This document shows positions 48,513 through 57,785 of a stretch of DNA of 64,000 nucleotides, piece by piece (position 1 is the first letter of the stretch; each line of letters starts with the position of its first letter). Where the stretch lies: assembly GCA_943331105.2 (NCBI GenBank), contig CALQKH020000008.1, forward strand, positions 62,001 to 126,000, given 5' to 3'. Position numbers and translations under genes: made by a program. Under the pieces are notes generated by a model, which saw nothing but the letters and a program-made list of their open reading frames with translations, had not been told where the DNA came from and searched no databases. Source of the DNA: Akkermansia muciniphila (GTDB lineage Bacteria; Pseudomonadota; Gammaproteobacteria; Burkholderiales; Burkholderiaceae_C).

Positions 48513-49064
48513 TCAGGGGGTGACTTCGACTTGGTGGTGCTCCATCTGCACAACCGTAGGGCGCCCAAGGATTTCGAGCAACACCGCCACCCTTTTGCTG
48601 GACACACTTTGAATGAGGCCTTCAACGCCGCCCAGAGCATTGTGCTTGAGGCGCACGGTTTGGCCTGCCTTGAGGTTGCTGAGCTCTTGCAAGGTAGCGT
48701 GGTTGCGGTCTTGTTCGAGCTGGCGGATGCGTTGCACCAAATCGTCATGCAGTTGGGCCGGCTCAAACCCGAAGCGCACGATGGTGGCAATGCCTTTGGT
48801 ACTGCGCACGGCCGAGATGCTTTGCTCTGGCTTGCTGGGTTTGAAGAGGATGTAACGCGGAAACATGGGTTCAAAAAGCGCCACAGGGCCTTGCTCGGTT
48901 TTTTTGAATTTTTTGTAGAGCGGCAGGTAAGCGTCAAAGGCTTGTTGCACCAAGTTGACTTGGGCCATGGCTTCTTGGCGGGGCTTGGTGTACGCCAAGT
49001 ACCAACGGTCATAGGGCGTGAGGGCCGGCCTATGGGGGTCTGAAACAGGCGGGTTCTGGGTCAT
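48513..49064 (-). CDS. rfaH: RfaH-type NusG paralogue (transcription antiterminator)
   Basis: This 183-residue protein has an NGN domain beginning RWYLAYTKPRQEAMAQVNL and containing PMFPRYILFKP and GIATIVRFG. A C-terminal KOW-like domain follows (LKAGQTVRLKHNALGGVEGLIQSV). These are RfaH-like rather than housekeeping NusG features (nusG normally sits beside secE and rplK). Such proteins load onto polymerase at ops sites and allow long polysaccharide operons to be read through. An ops-like site lies before the Wza-like gene. Situated upstream of uppS with a 40-base gap. Confidence 0.82.
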   Translation of the reverse strand: MTQNPPVSDPHRPALTPYDRWYLAYTKPRQEAMAQVNLVQQAFDAYLPLYKKFKKTEQGPVALFEPMFPRYILFKPSKPEQSISAVRSTKGIATIVRFGFEPAQLHDDLVQRIRQLEQDRNHATLQELSNLKAGQTVRLKHNALGGVEGLIQSVSSKRVAVLLEILGRPTVVQMEHHQVEVTP

Positions 49065-49172
49065 GCAGGCTTATCGAGGTGTGTCTCTTATGCTTTTGAA
49101 AGTGATTCTACGGTCTGCCCGAGCACTTGGCGCGCCCTGCGATAATAAAGTCATTATTTTTAAAACGATCTC

Positions 49173-50750
49173 ATGCGCCACTTTTTTACTTTGACTTGTT
49201 TGGCAGGTTTATTGATGGGTGCTGGGCAAGTCCAGGCTGGGCCAGCACATCCATCGGCCGCCAGCGTGCCCTACACCCCCAGCTGGACAGCGCGGCATTA
49301 TTTGCAGTGGCTGGGTGACCACGCGAGCTTGCCTTTGACAGGCAGCCACTGGCCGCTGCCAGCCGCTGCGGTTCGGCAGGCGCTGGACAGTATTGCGCCC
49401 GCAGCAGCCCAGGCCAATGTGCAAATAGCCCGCGACTTTGTGCTGAAAGAGCTGGACATGGCACAGAACCAAGGGCGTGCCCAAATGCATTTGCGCTCGG
49501 AGTCTGAGGCGCTCAATGGGTATGGCGAGAACTACACACCGGGCAGCAGTGCGCAGCTGAACTCGGCCGAGTTGCGCCGGTCGTGGGGCGATGTGTCGGT
49601 GGCGGGCCGCTTGGGTGCGCGGATAGAGGCCAGCCCGAATTCGCTACAGTCGAAATTCAGTGGCATGGGTGCCGAGGGCGAGTTTCAGGCGCGGCTCGAT
49701 GGCAGCGCGGCGGTGCTGGGCTTCAGCGGCTGGAATGTGCAGGCGTTTTCGCACCGCCAGTGGTGGGGGCCGGGCTGGCAAAGCAGTTTGGTCAGTGGGC
49801 ACAACAATCCGTCTTGGACGGGCGTTGGCATTCAACGCGCCAGTGTGGCACCTTCAGACAGCGCTTGGTTGAGCTGGATGGGGCCTTGGAACTTGGATGT
49901 GTTTGTGGCCAAGGCGCAAGACCCCCGGGTCGTCACCAACCAGCCACAGGGCTTTATGTTTTCGGGCATGCGCCTGACCATGAAGCCCCAGCCTTGGCTG
50001 GAGGTGGGCTTGAGCCGTGGTCTGCAGACCGGCGGTGCTGGCAGGCCCAGCGGCGCGTTGAACTTTGCCAAGTCATTCTTGGGTCAAGAGGTCAACAAAC
50101 TTGATGACGATACTTTCAGCGACAGCAGTGGGCAAATTGCCGGCTACGACGTGCGGGCGCGTTGCCCCAAGTCGTGGTCAGGGATGTTGGGGTCTTGCGC
50201 TGCTTATACCCAGTGGATGGGCGAGGACGCGGCGGGCAGCGTCATCCCGCTGCCCTTCAAGTTCATGAGTTTGTGGGGTGTTGAAAGCACTTATGGCCAG
50301 GGCCAATACCGGGTGTTTGCCGAATGGGCCAACACCAACGCCTACAGCTTGCCGTGGGACACCAAAGAGCCGTTTCCGGGCTATGTGAACGGTGTTTACA
50401 ACCAGGGCTACACCCAAGGTGGTCGATGGGCTGGCTCTGCGCAGGGTTCGGGTTCTGAGATGTTGACCGTAGGCTGGATGGATGCCGCACGCCAACGCAT
50501 GGTGAAAGTGCATGCGGGCAAAGTGCACACCAGCTTGGGGGCTTACGACCCGCGCACAAGACCCGAGGGCCCACGAGCAGGCGCCCCACGCGGCGACCTG
50601 TGGGGCGTGAGCGCCAGTCAGGTGTTTTCTTGGATGGGCATGCGCCTGACGCCCGAATTGGCCTACACCGAGTTGACAGACGGCCAAGACCAGCGGGCCA
50701 ACAAACGCCAAAATTTGCGAGTGGGCTTGGTGATGGCAGTTCCGCTCTGA
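49173..50750 (+). CDS. wzi: Wzi-family capsule assembly outer-membrane protein
   Basis: This 525-residue protein has a signal peptide (ending VQAGP) and an N-terminal helical part. Repeating amphipathic strands typical of an outer-membrane beta barrel follow. Motifs WGPGWQSSLVSGHNNPSW and the C-terminal LGVESTYGQGQYRVFAEWANT-type region (read as two short blocks) match the Wzi/capsule-assembly family. It ends in a hydrophobic residue (VPL). Wzi anchors or shapes surface polysaccharide. It is the last gene of the locus and is followed by a terminator. Confidence 0.85.
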   Translation: MRHFFTLTCLAGLLMGAGQVQAGPAHPSAASVPYTPSWTARHYLQWLGDHASLPLTGSHWPLPAAAVRQALDSIAPAAAQANVQIARDFVLKELDMAQNQGRAQMHLRSESEALNGYGENYTPGSSAQLNSAELRRSWGDVSVAGRLGARIEASPNSLQSKFSGMGAEGEFQARLDGSAAVLGFSGWNVQAFSHRQWWGPGWQSSLVSGHNNPSWTGVGIQRASVAPSDSAWLSWMGPWNLDVFVAKAQDPRVVTNQPQGFMFSGMRLTMKPQPWLEVGLSRGLQTGGAGRPSGALNFAKSFLGQEVNKLDDDTFSDSSGQIAGYDVRARCPKSWSGMLGSCAAYTQWMGEDAAGSVIPLPFKFMSLWGVESTYGQGQYRVFAEWANTNAYSLPWDTKEPFPGYVNGVYNQGYTQGGRWAGSAQGSGSEMLTVGWMDAARQRMVKVHAGKVHTSLGAYDPRTRPEGPRAGAPRGDLWGVSASQVFSWMGMRLTPELAYTELTDGQDQRANKRQNLRVGLVMAVPL

Positions 50751-50799
50751 TGACCGTTCGGCTTGAACGACCCGCTCAGCTGAGACAATAGCCCGCACC

Positions 50800-50823
50800 G
50801 GGCCTCAGGGCCCTCTTTTTTTT
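50800..50823 (+). terminator. Intrinsic terminator after wzi
   Basis: GGGCC (50800-50804) pairs with GGCCC (50809-50813) around TCAG, followed by TC and eight T residues. The stem is short but the T-run is strong. It lies 50 bases past the wzi stop and 27 before the next start. Confidence 0.65.
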
Positions 50824-50849
50824 ACACAGGCGCCCTCGGGCGGTATGGC

Positions 50850-52031
50850 ATGACGGGGCTGAGCGAGTTGCATTGGACGGAAAAAGGCGAAGCCCGTTCG
50901 GCTTTGTGGCGCATGGATTCGGGTGCGGTGATGCCCAAGACGGTGGTGTTGGCCGATGACACGCTAACGGCCGATTCGGCCTACCGACTGGCCTGCGCAG
51001 GAACGGGCTTGATCTGGCGCAGTGACTTTCAAAATGCGCGGCAATTGCTGCAGGCCATGGCCCGGCGCATCGACCAACCCAAAAAGACCCGTGCCAAAAA
51101 GGCCAGCGCCGGTGCGGCCCCTGCCCCTGCTCCTTCCCCGGGCGCGGCTTTTCATGCGCACCGCTTGGCACAGTCGCAGCGCAACCGGGTGCTCAATTCG
51201 ATCCTGATCGAGCTCGATGGTGACTACGGCATGGCTTTGCGCCGCGCCCCCGATGTGCGCCAAGCCTGTGTACAGGCTTTTGGCCCAGCGCAGGGCCAGC
51301 GCTCGGTGGTGTCGCTGCGCAGTTTGCAGGGCGCAGTGGGCGCTTTTGAGTGGCGTAAAAACGGGGTGGAAGTACCCGGCATGGGCGAAGCGCTGCGCAT
51401 TTACCCGCATTACGGGGTGTTTTCTCCGGTGCGGGGAGAGTATGTGGATTTGGTGGCCCAGGCCCCACTGCCACAAGCGCTGATGGCGCAGTCGCTGGCT
51501 TTTGATGTGGGTGTAGGCACTGGCGTTTTATCGGCGGTGTTGGCGCGCCGTGGCGTAAAGCAGGTGGTGGCCACTGACCTGTCTGAGCGGGCTGTGGCCT
51601 GCGCGCGCGACAATTTGCAGCGCTTGGGCCTGCAAAACCAAGTGACTTTGGTGCACACGCATTTGTTCCCGCCGGGGCAAGCGCCTTTGGTGGTGTGCAA
51701 CCCGCCTTGGTTGCCCGCACGCCCGGTGGGTTTGCTCGACCAGGCCGTGTACGACGAAGGCAGCCAAATGCTCAAAGGCTTTTTGGCGGGCCTGCGCGAG
51801 CACCTGTGCGAGGGCGGCGAAGGTTGGCTGATTTTGTCAGACCTGGCCGAGCACCTGGGCCTGCGCAGCCGCGAGGCACTGTTGGGCTGGATCGGCGATG
51901 CGGGGCTGGTGGTCATTGGGCGGCTGGATGCCAAACCGGTGCATGCCAAAGCGCAAGACAACACCGACCCTTTGTACGCGGCCCGATCGGCCGAAGTCAC
52001 TTCGCTTTGGCGGCTGGGCGCAGCAGGCTGA
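50850..52031 (+). CDS. Class I SAM-dependent methyltransferase with NPPW motif
   Basis: This 393-residue protein has a C-terminal methyltransferase domain. Motif I is DVGVGTGVLSAVLARRG at about 220, an acidic strand end follows at ATDLSERAV, and motif IV is NPPWLPARP at about 288. The NPPW type modifies planar nitrogens, as in PrmC, RsmC or RlmG-like enzymes. The N-terminal half contains a low-complexity Lys/Ala/Pro linker (about 75-105) and a conserved HYGVFSPVRGEY. The target is unknown. The start is ATG 50850. Confidence 0.8.
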   Translation: MTGLSELHWTEKGEARSALWRMDSGAVMPKTVVLADDTLTADSAYRLACAGTGLIWRSDFQNARQLLQAMARRIDQPKKTRAKKASAGAAPAPAPSPGAAFHAHRLAQSQRNRVLNSILIELDGDYGMALRRAPDVRQACVQAFGPAQGQRSVVSLRSLQGAVGAFEWRKNGVEVPGMGEALRIYPHYGVFSPVRGEYVDLVAQAPLPQALMAQSLAFDVGVGTGVLSAVLARRGVKQVVATDLSERAVACARDNLQRLGLQNQVTLVHTHLFPPGQAPLVVCNPPWLPARPVGLLDQAVYDEGSQMLKGFLAGLREHLCEGGEGWLILSDLAEHLGLRSREALLGWIGDAGLVVIGRLDAKPVHAKAQDNTDPLYAARSAEVTSLWRLGAAG

Positions 52032-52057
52032 GTTGGCCCCCCACCCCGCCCCAGTCA

Positions 52058-52822
52058 TCAGACCTTGCTGAAGTCAGGCTTGCGCTTTTCCATGAAGGCG
52101 CCAAAGGCTTCTTTGGCGGCAGGCTCGCGCAGCATGCGGCCAAAGCTTTGGCCTTCTTCGTCCATTTTTTGCAGGACTTCTTGCTGGCTGCTCCCTTTCA
52201 TGAGGCGTTTGGTGGCGATGAGGGATGTCAGGGGTTTGGCCGCCAACTTGCGTGCTTGTGCCTGCGCATAGCTGTTGACCTCGGTGGGCGGCACGACGCG
52301 GTTGACCAAGCCGACTTCTTGCGCAGCTTCGGCAAAAAACGGCTCGCCCATGAGCAGGGCTTCAGCCGCGCGGTGGTAGCCAAACATGCGCGGCGCCAGC
52401 AGGCTGGACGCGGCCTCGGGGCACAGACCTAGGTTGACAAAGGGCATGGAGAACGCCGCGTTGTCACCGGCATAGACCAGGTCGCAATGGAACAGCATGG
52501 TGGTGCCGATGCCCACCGCAGGCCCGGCCACGGCGGCAAGCAGGGGCTTGTCAAACGTGGCGATGCCGCGCAAAAAACGGAACACGGGCGACTCTTGCGT
52601 GGTGGGTGGTTGGTTCAAAAAGTCGCCAATGTCGTTGCCCGCACTGAAGATGCTTTCATGCCCCTGAAACAGCACCACACGCACGCTGGCATCGGCCGCG
52701 GCCTGGGCCACGGCGTCGGCCATGGCAGCGTACATGGCCGAAGTGATCGAGTTCTTTTTGTCCAAACGGTTAAAGGTGATGGTCATCACCCCGGCGTCGG
52801 TGTGGGTCAGGATGTCAGACAT
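52058..52822 (-). CDS. Enoyl-CoA hydratase/isomerase family protein
   Basis: This 254-residue crotonase-fold protein has FNRLDKKNSITSAMY at the N-terminus. The oxyanion-hole segments are FSAGNDIGDF and AGPAVGIGTTMLFHCD. Acidic residues around LGLCPEAAS fit the isomerase subgroup more than classical hydratase. Beta-oxidation role is likely. ATG 52822 follows AAGGAC. It is the last gene of the leftward tetR-acyl-CoA dehydrogenase-DUF2147 unit. Confidence 0.88.
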   Translation of the reverse strand: MSDILTHTDAGVMTITFNRLDKKNSITSAMYAAMADAVAQAAADASVRVVLFQGHESIFSAGNDIGDFLNQPPTTQESPVFRFLRGIATFDKPLLAAVAGPAVGIGTTMLFHCDLVYAGDNAAFSMPFVNLGLCPEAASSLLAPRMFGYHRAAEALLMGEPFFAEAAQEVGLVNRVVPPTEVNSYAQAQARKLAAKPLTSLIATKRLMKGSSQQEVLQKMDEEGQSFGRMLREPAAKEAFGAFMEKRKPDFSKV

Positions 52823-52865
52823 GAAGGTCCTTATGGTGTCGTGTTGTCTTACTGGGCGAGAAGGT

Positions 52866-53321
52866 TTACTGCACCCGTATCCAGGTCTGGGTGCGGCCCA
52901 GCAGGGGCGCACCGATGAAACCACGGACTTCGAGTTTTTTGCCGCCGTCAATCGGGGTCAGACGCAGGCTGTAGTTTTTGCCATTCTCGGGATCGAGGAT
53001 TTTGCCTCCCTCCCACACCGCTTTGCCGTCACTTTGTTGACCGCCTCGGATGATTTCCATGCCGATTTTGGGTTGACCCTTGCGGTCATCGGTGCACAGG
53101 GTGCAGTTGGGTTCGGGGTTGGGGGTGGTGGCCAATGAGCGCTCGACCACGCCGGACAGGCCACCACCGGCTTTTTGGGTGATGCGGATTTCGGCTTTGG
53201 GTTGCTGGGTGGCGTCGTCGATGCTGCGCCACAGGCCCACCGGGCTCATTTGGGCATGGGCGGCCAGGCTCAGCAGGCCCGCGCTCAGGGTCATGGTCAG
53301 GGTCAAAGCGGTTTTGATCAT
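52866..53321 (-). CDS. DUF2147 family secreted protein
   Basis: This 151-residue protein has a signal peptide (ending AHAQ). Its DUF2147 pattern is PVGLWRSIDDATQQPKAEIRI, then NCTLCTDDRKGQPKIGMEII with a CxxC pair, and GGKILDPENGKNYSLRLTP. It is probably a periplasmic beta-barrel lipid- or ligand-binding protein. The molecular role is unknown. It lies between acyl-CoA genes in the same direction, which may indicate a lipid context. Confidence 0.85.
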   Translation of the reverse strand: MIKTALTLTMTLSAGLLSLAAHAQMSPVGLWRSIDDATQQPKAEIRITQKAGGGLSGVVERSLATTPNPEPNCTLCTDDRKGQPKIGMEIIRGGQQSDGKAVWEGGKILDPENGKNYSLRLTPIDGGKKLEVRGFIGAPLLGRTQTWIRVQ

Positions 53322-53369
53322 GGGGTTGTCCTCCGGGTTGGGTTTGAAGGGTGGGATTGACCTGGCGTG

Positions 53370-55181
53370 TTATGCCAAGGCCGCGTCGGTGTCCATCAGC
53401 ACGTCGCTGCCCGCACGGATTCGGCGCATCAGTGTGGATGTTTCGGGCATCAGGCGGGTGAAGTAAAAGCGCGCGGTTTGCAGTTTGGCTTGGTAGAACG
53501 GGTCGGGGCGCTGCGCCTCTTCTTCGGCCTCGGCCAATTTGGCCAAGGCAATTTGTGCCGAACGGGCCCAGAAATAACCCAGCACCAGGTGGCCCACCAC
53601 ACGCAAATAATCCACCGCTGCAGCACCCACTTCGTCGGCGTTGCTCATGGCTTTCATGCCGACTTCGCCTGTGAGTTGCGTGAGCTTTTGGCCCAGATCG
53701 GCCAATGGTTTGATGAATTCGCCCATGGCTTCGTTGGCCATTTCGGCCTTGACCAATTGCTCCACCAACTTGCCGAACTTCTTGAGCGTGGCACCTTGGT
53801 TGCCCAGCACCTTGCGGCCCAGCAAGTCAAGCGACTGGATGGTGTTGGTGCCTTCATAAATCATGTTGATGCGGGCATCGCGCACGTATTGCTCCATGCC
53901 CCACTCTTTGATGTAGCCGTGGCCACCAAAGACTTGCTGGCAGGCCGATGTGGCTTCCCAGGCGTTGTCGGTGGTGAAGGCCTTGACGATGGGCGTGAGC
54001 AGGGCCACGACTTCGGCGGACTCGGCACGCACAGCTTCGTCGGGGTGGTTGATTTCTTTGTCGAGCAGCAAGGCGCAATAGCAAGCCAGAGCCCGGCCAC
54101 CTTCGGCATAGGCCTTGGCGGTCATGAGCATGCGGCGCACATCGGGGTGCACGATGATCGGATCGGCCGGCTTGCCAGGCGCTTTGACACCCGTGAGCGA
54201 GCGCATTTGCACGCGGTCTTTGGCGTAGGCCAAGGCATTTTGGTAAGCCACTTCGGTCAGGCCCAGTGACTGGTTGCCCACACCCAGGCGAGCGGCATTC
54301 ATCATGACAAACATCGCTGCCAAGCCCTTGTTGGGCTGGCCCACCAAGGTGCCCACCGCGCCGTCCAGCACCATCTGGCAAGTGGCGTTGCCATGGATGC
54401 CCATTTTGTGCTCGAGGCCGCCGCAGTAAATGCCGTTGCGCTCGCCCATGCTGCCATCGGCGGCCACGTTGAACTTGGGCACGATGAAGAGACTGATGCC
54501 TTTGCTGCCGGGAGGCGCATCGGGCAGGCGGGCCAAGACCAGGTGCACGATGTTCGGGGTCAGGTTGTGTTCGCCAGCGCTGATGAAAATCTTTTGGCCA
54601 CTGAGCTTGTAGGTGCCGTCGGCCTGTGGCTCGGCCTTGGTGCGCAGCATGCCGAGATCGGTGCCGCAATGCGGCTCGGTCAGGCACATGGTGCCGGTCC
54701 ATTCGCCACTGGTGAGCTTGGGCAGGTACAGGGCTTTTTGCTCAGGCGTGCCATGCGCGTGCAGACACTCGTAGGCACCATGGCTCAGGCCAGGGTACAT
54801 GGTCCAGGCTTGGTTGGACGAATTGAGCATTTCGTAAAAGCACTGGTTGACCACAAAGGGCAGGCCTTGGCCACCAAAGTCGGGGTCGCAGCTGAGCGCG
54901 GGCCAGCCACCGGCCACGTACTGGGCATAGGCTTCTTTGAAACCGTCGGGTGCTTTGACTTCGTGCGTGTTGCGATCCAGTTGACAACCCTGGGTGTCGC
55001 CCGAGATGTTGATGGGGAAAACCACCTCGGCCGCGAATTTGCCGCCCTCTTCGAGCACCGCGTTGATGGTGTCGGCATCGGTATCGGCATGCTTGGGCAG
55101 GGCTTTGAGTTCGGCACTGACATGGAGCAGCTCGTGCAACACAAATTGCATGTCGCGAAGCGGTGGGGTGTAAACAGGCAT
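53370..55181 (-). CDS. Acyl-CoA dehydrogenase, large (about 600-residue) type
   Basis: This 603-residue flavoprotein oxidises acyl-CoA to enoyl-CoA. Blocks include MCLTEPHCGTDLGMLRTKA (FAD/substrate), SGQKIFISAGEH, the C-terminal ACQQVFGGHGYIKEWGMEQ and RDARINMIYEGTNTIQSLDL. It carries the extra C-terminal domain of the long bacterial class. ATG 55181 follows GGAGTC. It is preceded by a tetR gene 70 bases upstream on the same strand. Confidence 0.93.
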   Translation of the reverse strand: MPVYTPPLRDMQFVLHELLHVSAELKALPKHADTDADTINAVLEEGGKFAAEVVFPINISGDTQGCQLDRNTHEVKAPDGFKEAYAQYVAGGWPALSCDPDFGGQGLPFVVNQCFYEMLNSSNQAWTMYPGLSHGAYECLHAHGTPEQKALYLPKLTSGEWTGTMCLTEPHCGTDLGMLRTKAEPQADGTYKLSGQKIFISAGEHNLTPNIVHLVLARLPDAPPGSKGISLFIVPKFNVAADGSMGERNGIYCGGLEHKMGIHGNATCQMVLDGAVGTLVGQPNKGLAAMFVMMNAARLGVGNQSLGLTEVAYQNALAYAKDRVQMRSLTGVKAPGKPADPIIVHPDVRRMLMTAKAYAEGGRALACYCALLLDKEINHPDEAVRAESAEVVALLTPIVKAFTTDNAWEATSACQQVFGGHGYIKEWGMEQYVRDARINMIYEGTNTIQSLDLLGRKVLGNQGATLKKFGKLVEQLVKAEMANEAMGEFIKPLADLGQKLTQLTGEVGMKAMSNADEVGAAAVDYLRVVGHLVLGYFWARSAQIALAKLAEAEEEAQRPDPFYQAKLQTARFYFTRLMPETSTLMRRIRAGSDVLMDTDAALA

Positions 55182-55251
55182 GGAAGACTCCTTGAATCGG
55201 TGGAAATGGGGTCGGAGAGAGGGGCTGAGAAAATCGGGTGCGCTTGAACAA

Positions 55252-55998
55252 TCAATGGTCGGCAGGCTTGCGGCGGGTCTTGGGCACAGCCACCAATTTG
55301 GCCGCCTTGGCGCCCGCAGCGGGTACGGCCGAAGGGGGCATGGTCGGGGCGCCATATCGCGCCAAGATGTGCAAAAAGCCCCGACGCGCCCGCTCAGTGG
55401 CGCTGGGGTTGCGCAAGAAACGGGCTTCGTAGTGCAGCGCCAGAATCAGGCCGTGGATCTCAAACGCGATTTGGTGGGCGTCGGCCTCTTGGCTGAGCTG
55501 GCCTTCGGCCTGCGCCAGCTCCACCGCTCGGCGCAAAGCCGTTTGCCAGGTGGCCACCGAAGAAGCCAGCGCATCGCGCACCGGGCCACTGCGGTCATCA
55601 AACTCCACAGCGCCACTGATGTAGATGCAGCCTGAATCGATTTCGGCGGAGGTTTGCACCATCCAGTTGTCAAACATGGCGTGCAGGCGGGGCAAGCCAC
55701 GGCTCTTTTGCATGGCGGCATAAAAAACGCTGGATTCGAAGCGGTCGTGGTATTCGCGGATGACCGAAATTTGCAATTCTTCGCGCGAGCCAAAGTGCGC
55801 GAACACACCCGACTTGCTCATGCCGGTGACTTCGGCCACAGCGCCAATCGACAGGCCTTCGAGGCCGATTTGCGAGGCCAAGCCAAGCGCCGCATCGATG
55901 ATGATGGCTTTGGTTTGCTGGCCCTTGATGAGCACGCGCCGACCCGGCTCGGGGGAAGGCAGGCTTTCGACGTTGGAGGGAATTTGGCGGTCGGTCAT
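55252..55998 (-). CDS. TetR family transcriptional regulator
   Basis: This 248-residue repressor has an N-terminal HTH of TetR type (IGAVAEVTGMSKSGVFAHFGSREEL at about 50-75, read as two blocks) and a helical ligand domain. The C-terminus is Ala/Lys-rich. ATG 55998 is preferred over an in-frame TTG nine bases upstream. A perfect 20-bp palindrome at 56008-56027 directly before the start should be its operator, implying autoregulation and control of the downstream acyl-CoA genes. The ligand is probably an acyl-CoA (inference). Confidence 0.9.
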   Translation of the reverse strand: MTDRQIPSNVESLPSPEPGRRVLIKGQQTKAIIIDAALGLASQIGLEGLSIGAVAEVTGMSKSGVFAHFGSREELQISVIREYHDRFESSVFYAAMQKSRGLPRLHAMFDNWMVQTSAEIDSGCIYISGAVEFDDRSGPVRDALASSVATWQTALRRAVELAQAEGQLSQEADAHQIAFEIHGLILALHYEARFLRNPSATERARRGFLHILARYGAPTMPPSAVPAAGAKAAKLVAVPKTRRKPADH

Positions 55999-56007
55999 GG
56001 TGCACAA

Positions 56008-56027
56008 AATAGAACGATCGTTCTATT
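56008..56027. promoter_or_regulatory. Operator of the TetR regulator
   Basis: AATAGAACGATCGTTCTATT is a perfect 20-base palindrome whose edge is nine bases from the tetR ATG. The AACGATCGTT centre is a common TetR-family recognition type. Confidence 0.8.
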
Positions 56028-56057
56028 CTGCACCAAAACTCTCCATCAACACCAAGA

Positions 56058-56094
56058 ACCCGTCAGATCGAGGGTAATTCAGGATCTGACGGGT
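56058..56094 (-). terminator. Terminator hairpin of the acid-sugar catabolic operon
   Basis: ACCCGTCAGATC (56058-56069) pairs perfectly with GATCTGACGGGT (56083-56094), a 12-base stem with a 13-base loop. It lies just past the FAH-family gene stop (56109). On the minus strand it is followed by TTCTTGGTGTT, a weak U-tract. Confidence 0.65.
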
Positions 56095-56108
56095 GGGGCT
56101 GAAAGCGA

Positions 56109-56972
56109 TCAGGCCTTAAAAGCCACAACCTTTTGGGTTTGCTCGCCCAGACCTTCGATGCCCAAACGCATGACATCGCCGCGCTTGAGGTACACCGGCG
56201 CGGGTTTGCCATCGACCTTGACGCCCATGCCCACACCAGGTGGCGTGCCAGTGGTGATGATGTCACCGGGCTCAAGGGTCATGAACTGGCTGACATAGCT
56301 CACCAACTTGGCCACGCCAAAAATCATGGTTTTGGTGTTGCCGGTTTGATAGCGCACGCCGTTCACATCCAGCCACATGCCCAAGGCCTGTGGGTTGGGC
56401 ACCTCGTCGCGGGTGACCAACCAAGGGCCCACGGGGCCAAAGGTGTCGCAGCCCTTGCCCTTGTCCCAGGTCGCGCCGCGCTCGAGTTGGTATTCGCGTT
56501 CGCTCACGTCGTTGACCACGCAGTAACCGGCCACATGGTTCAAGGCGTCTTTTTGCGTGACATAACGGGTACGGGTGCCAATGACGATGCCCAGCTCCAC
56601 TTCCCAGTCAGACTTTTTCGAGCCTTTGGGCAACATGACGTCGTCGTTCGCGCCCTGGATGCAAGAGATGGCTTTGGTGAACACGATGGGCTCGGCTGGG
56701 ATGGCCATGCCCGCTTCGGCCGCGTGGTCGGCGTAGTTGAGGCCAATGGCGATGAATTTGCTGGTGTAAGAGATGGGCGTACCCAAACGCTTTTTGCCAC
56801 GCACCAAGGGCAATTTGTCGGTTTTGACTTTGGCCAGCTTGGCCAAGGCTTTGTCGTTCAGTTGGTCAGGCGAAATGTCTTTGACCACGCCGCTGAGGTC
56901 GCGCAAGCGGCCTTCGGCATCGATCAGACCAGGTTTTTCTTTGCCAGGTTGGCCATAGCGAACGAGTTTCAT
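56109..56972 (-). CDS. Fumarylacetoacetate hydrolase family protein
   Basis: This 287-residue FAH-fold enzyme has metal ligands in the DWEVELGIVIG block (about 125) and a following acidic residue in NDVSEREYQLERGATWDKGKG (read as two parts). FIAIGLNYADHAAE marks the substrate lid and ITTGTPPGVGMG the C-terminal loop. Family members hydrolyse 2,4-diketo acids. With the adjacent SDRs and dehydratase it fits cleavage of a 2,4-diketo-3-deoxy sugar acid to pyruvate plus a hydroxy acid, but ureidoglycolate lyase-like or other activities are possible. Confidence 0.85.
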   Translation of the reverse strand: MKLVRYGQPGKEKPGLIDAEGRLRDLSGVVKDISPDQLNDKALAKLAKVKTDKLPLVRGKKRLGTPISYTSKFIAIGLNYADHAAEAGMAIPAEPIVFTKAISCIQGANDDVMLPKGSKKSDWEVELGIVIGTRTRYVTQKDALNHVAGYCVVNDVSEREYQLERGATWDKGKGCDTFGPVGPWLVTRDEVPNPQALGMWLDVNGVRYQTGNTKTMIFGVAKLVSYVSQFMTLEPGDIITTGTPPGVGMGVKVDGKPAPVYLKRGDVMRLGIEGLGEQTQKVVAFKA

Positions 56973-56996
56973 AATTGCCTTTCAGTTTTCAAAACA

Positions 56997-57755
56997 TCAA
57001 TAAGTAGAGCGCCCCCCCGACAGGTCAAAGACCGCGCCGGTGGAGAAGGAACATTCTTCGGTGCTGAGCCAGGTCACCATGGCGGCGACTTCTTCAGGCT
57101 CGCCAAAACGGGCCATCGGGATTTTGGAAAGCATGAACTGGATGTGCTCGGGCGTCATTTGATCAAAAATCGCGGTCTTGACAGCCGCCGGGGTGACACA
57201 GTTGACACGCACCCCGGTGTCGGCCAGCTCTTTGCCCAGCGATTTGGTCAGGCCAATGACTGCAGCCTTGCTCGCACTGTAAGCGCTGGCGTTGGGGTTT
57301 CCGTCTTTGCCCGCGACCGAGGCGATGTTGACGATGCGGCCGTAGTTGCGGGCCTTCATGTGGGCACTGAGTTCACGGCAGCAATAAAACAAGCCATTCA
57401 CGTTGACATCGAACACCTGCTTCCAGGCGTCGACCGGGTAATCCCAGACCTTGACGTTGGGACCGGTCACGCCTGCGCTGTTGACCAGCACATCCACAGC
57501 CGCCAATGCTGTGGTTTGCGCGGTGGCCTGAGCCACCGAAGCGTGATCGGTCACATCGACCTGCACGGTGTTGACCACCGCACCCAAGTGCCCTTGGCGC
57601 AGTTGTTCGGCGGCTTTCGTCATGCCTGCCGCATCACGGTCCCAAATGCTGACCCGTGCGCCCGAGGCGAGCATGCGCTGCGCGATGGCCAAACCCAAAC
57701 CAGTGGCTCCGCCGGTGATGACCGCATGGCGGCCTTTCATGTCAAGCAAATTCAT
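56997..57755 (-). CDS. SDR family NAD(P)-dependent oxidoreductase
   Basis: This 252-residue classical short-chain dehydrogenase has the nucleotide loop TGGATGLGLA, the NSAG motif, and active-site Ser in NIASVAG. YSASKAAVIGLTKSL holds the catalytic Tyr and Lys. A D after beta-2 (IWDRD) suggests NAD preference. It lies 24 bases upstream of the FAH gene and is probably a sugar-lactone or keto-sugar-acid dehydrogenase in the same pathway. Confidence 0.87.
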   Translation of the reverse strand: MNLLDMKGRHAVITGGATGLGLAIAQRMLASGARVSIWDRDAAGMTKAAEQLRQGHLGAVVNTVQVDVTDHASVAQATAQTTALAAVDVLVNSAGVTGPNVKVWDYPVDAWKQVFDVNVNGLFYCCRELSAHMKARNYGRIVNIASVAGKDGNPNASAYSASKAAVIGLTKSLGKELADTGVRVNCVTPAAVKTAIFDQMTPEHIQFMLSKIPMARFGEPEEVAAMVTWLSTEECSFSTGAVFDLSGGRSTY

Positions 57756-57785
57756 GTGTTTCTTTCTGCGTGGAAATTTTGCAAT

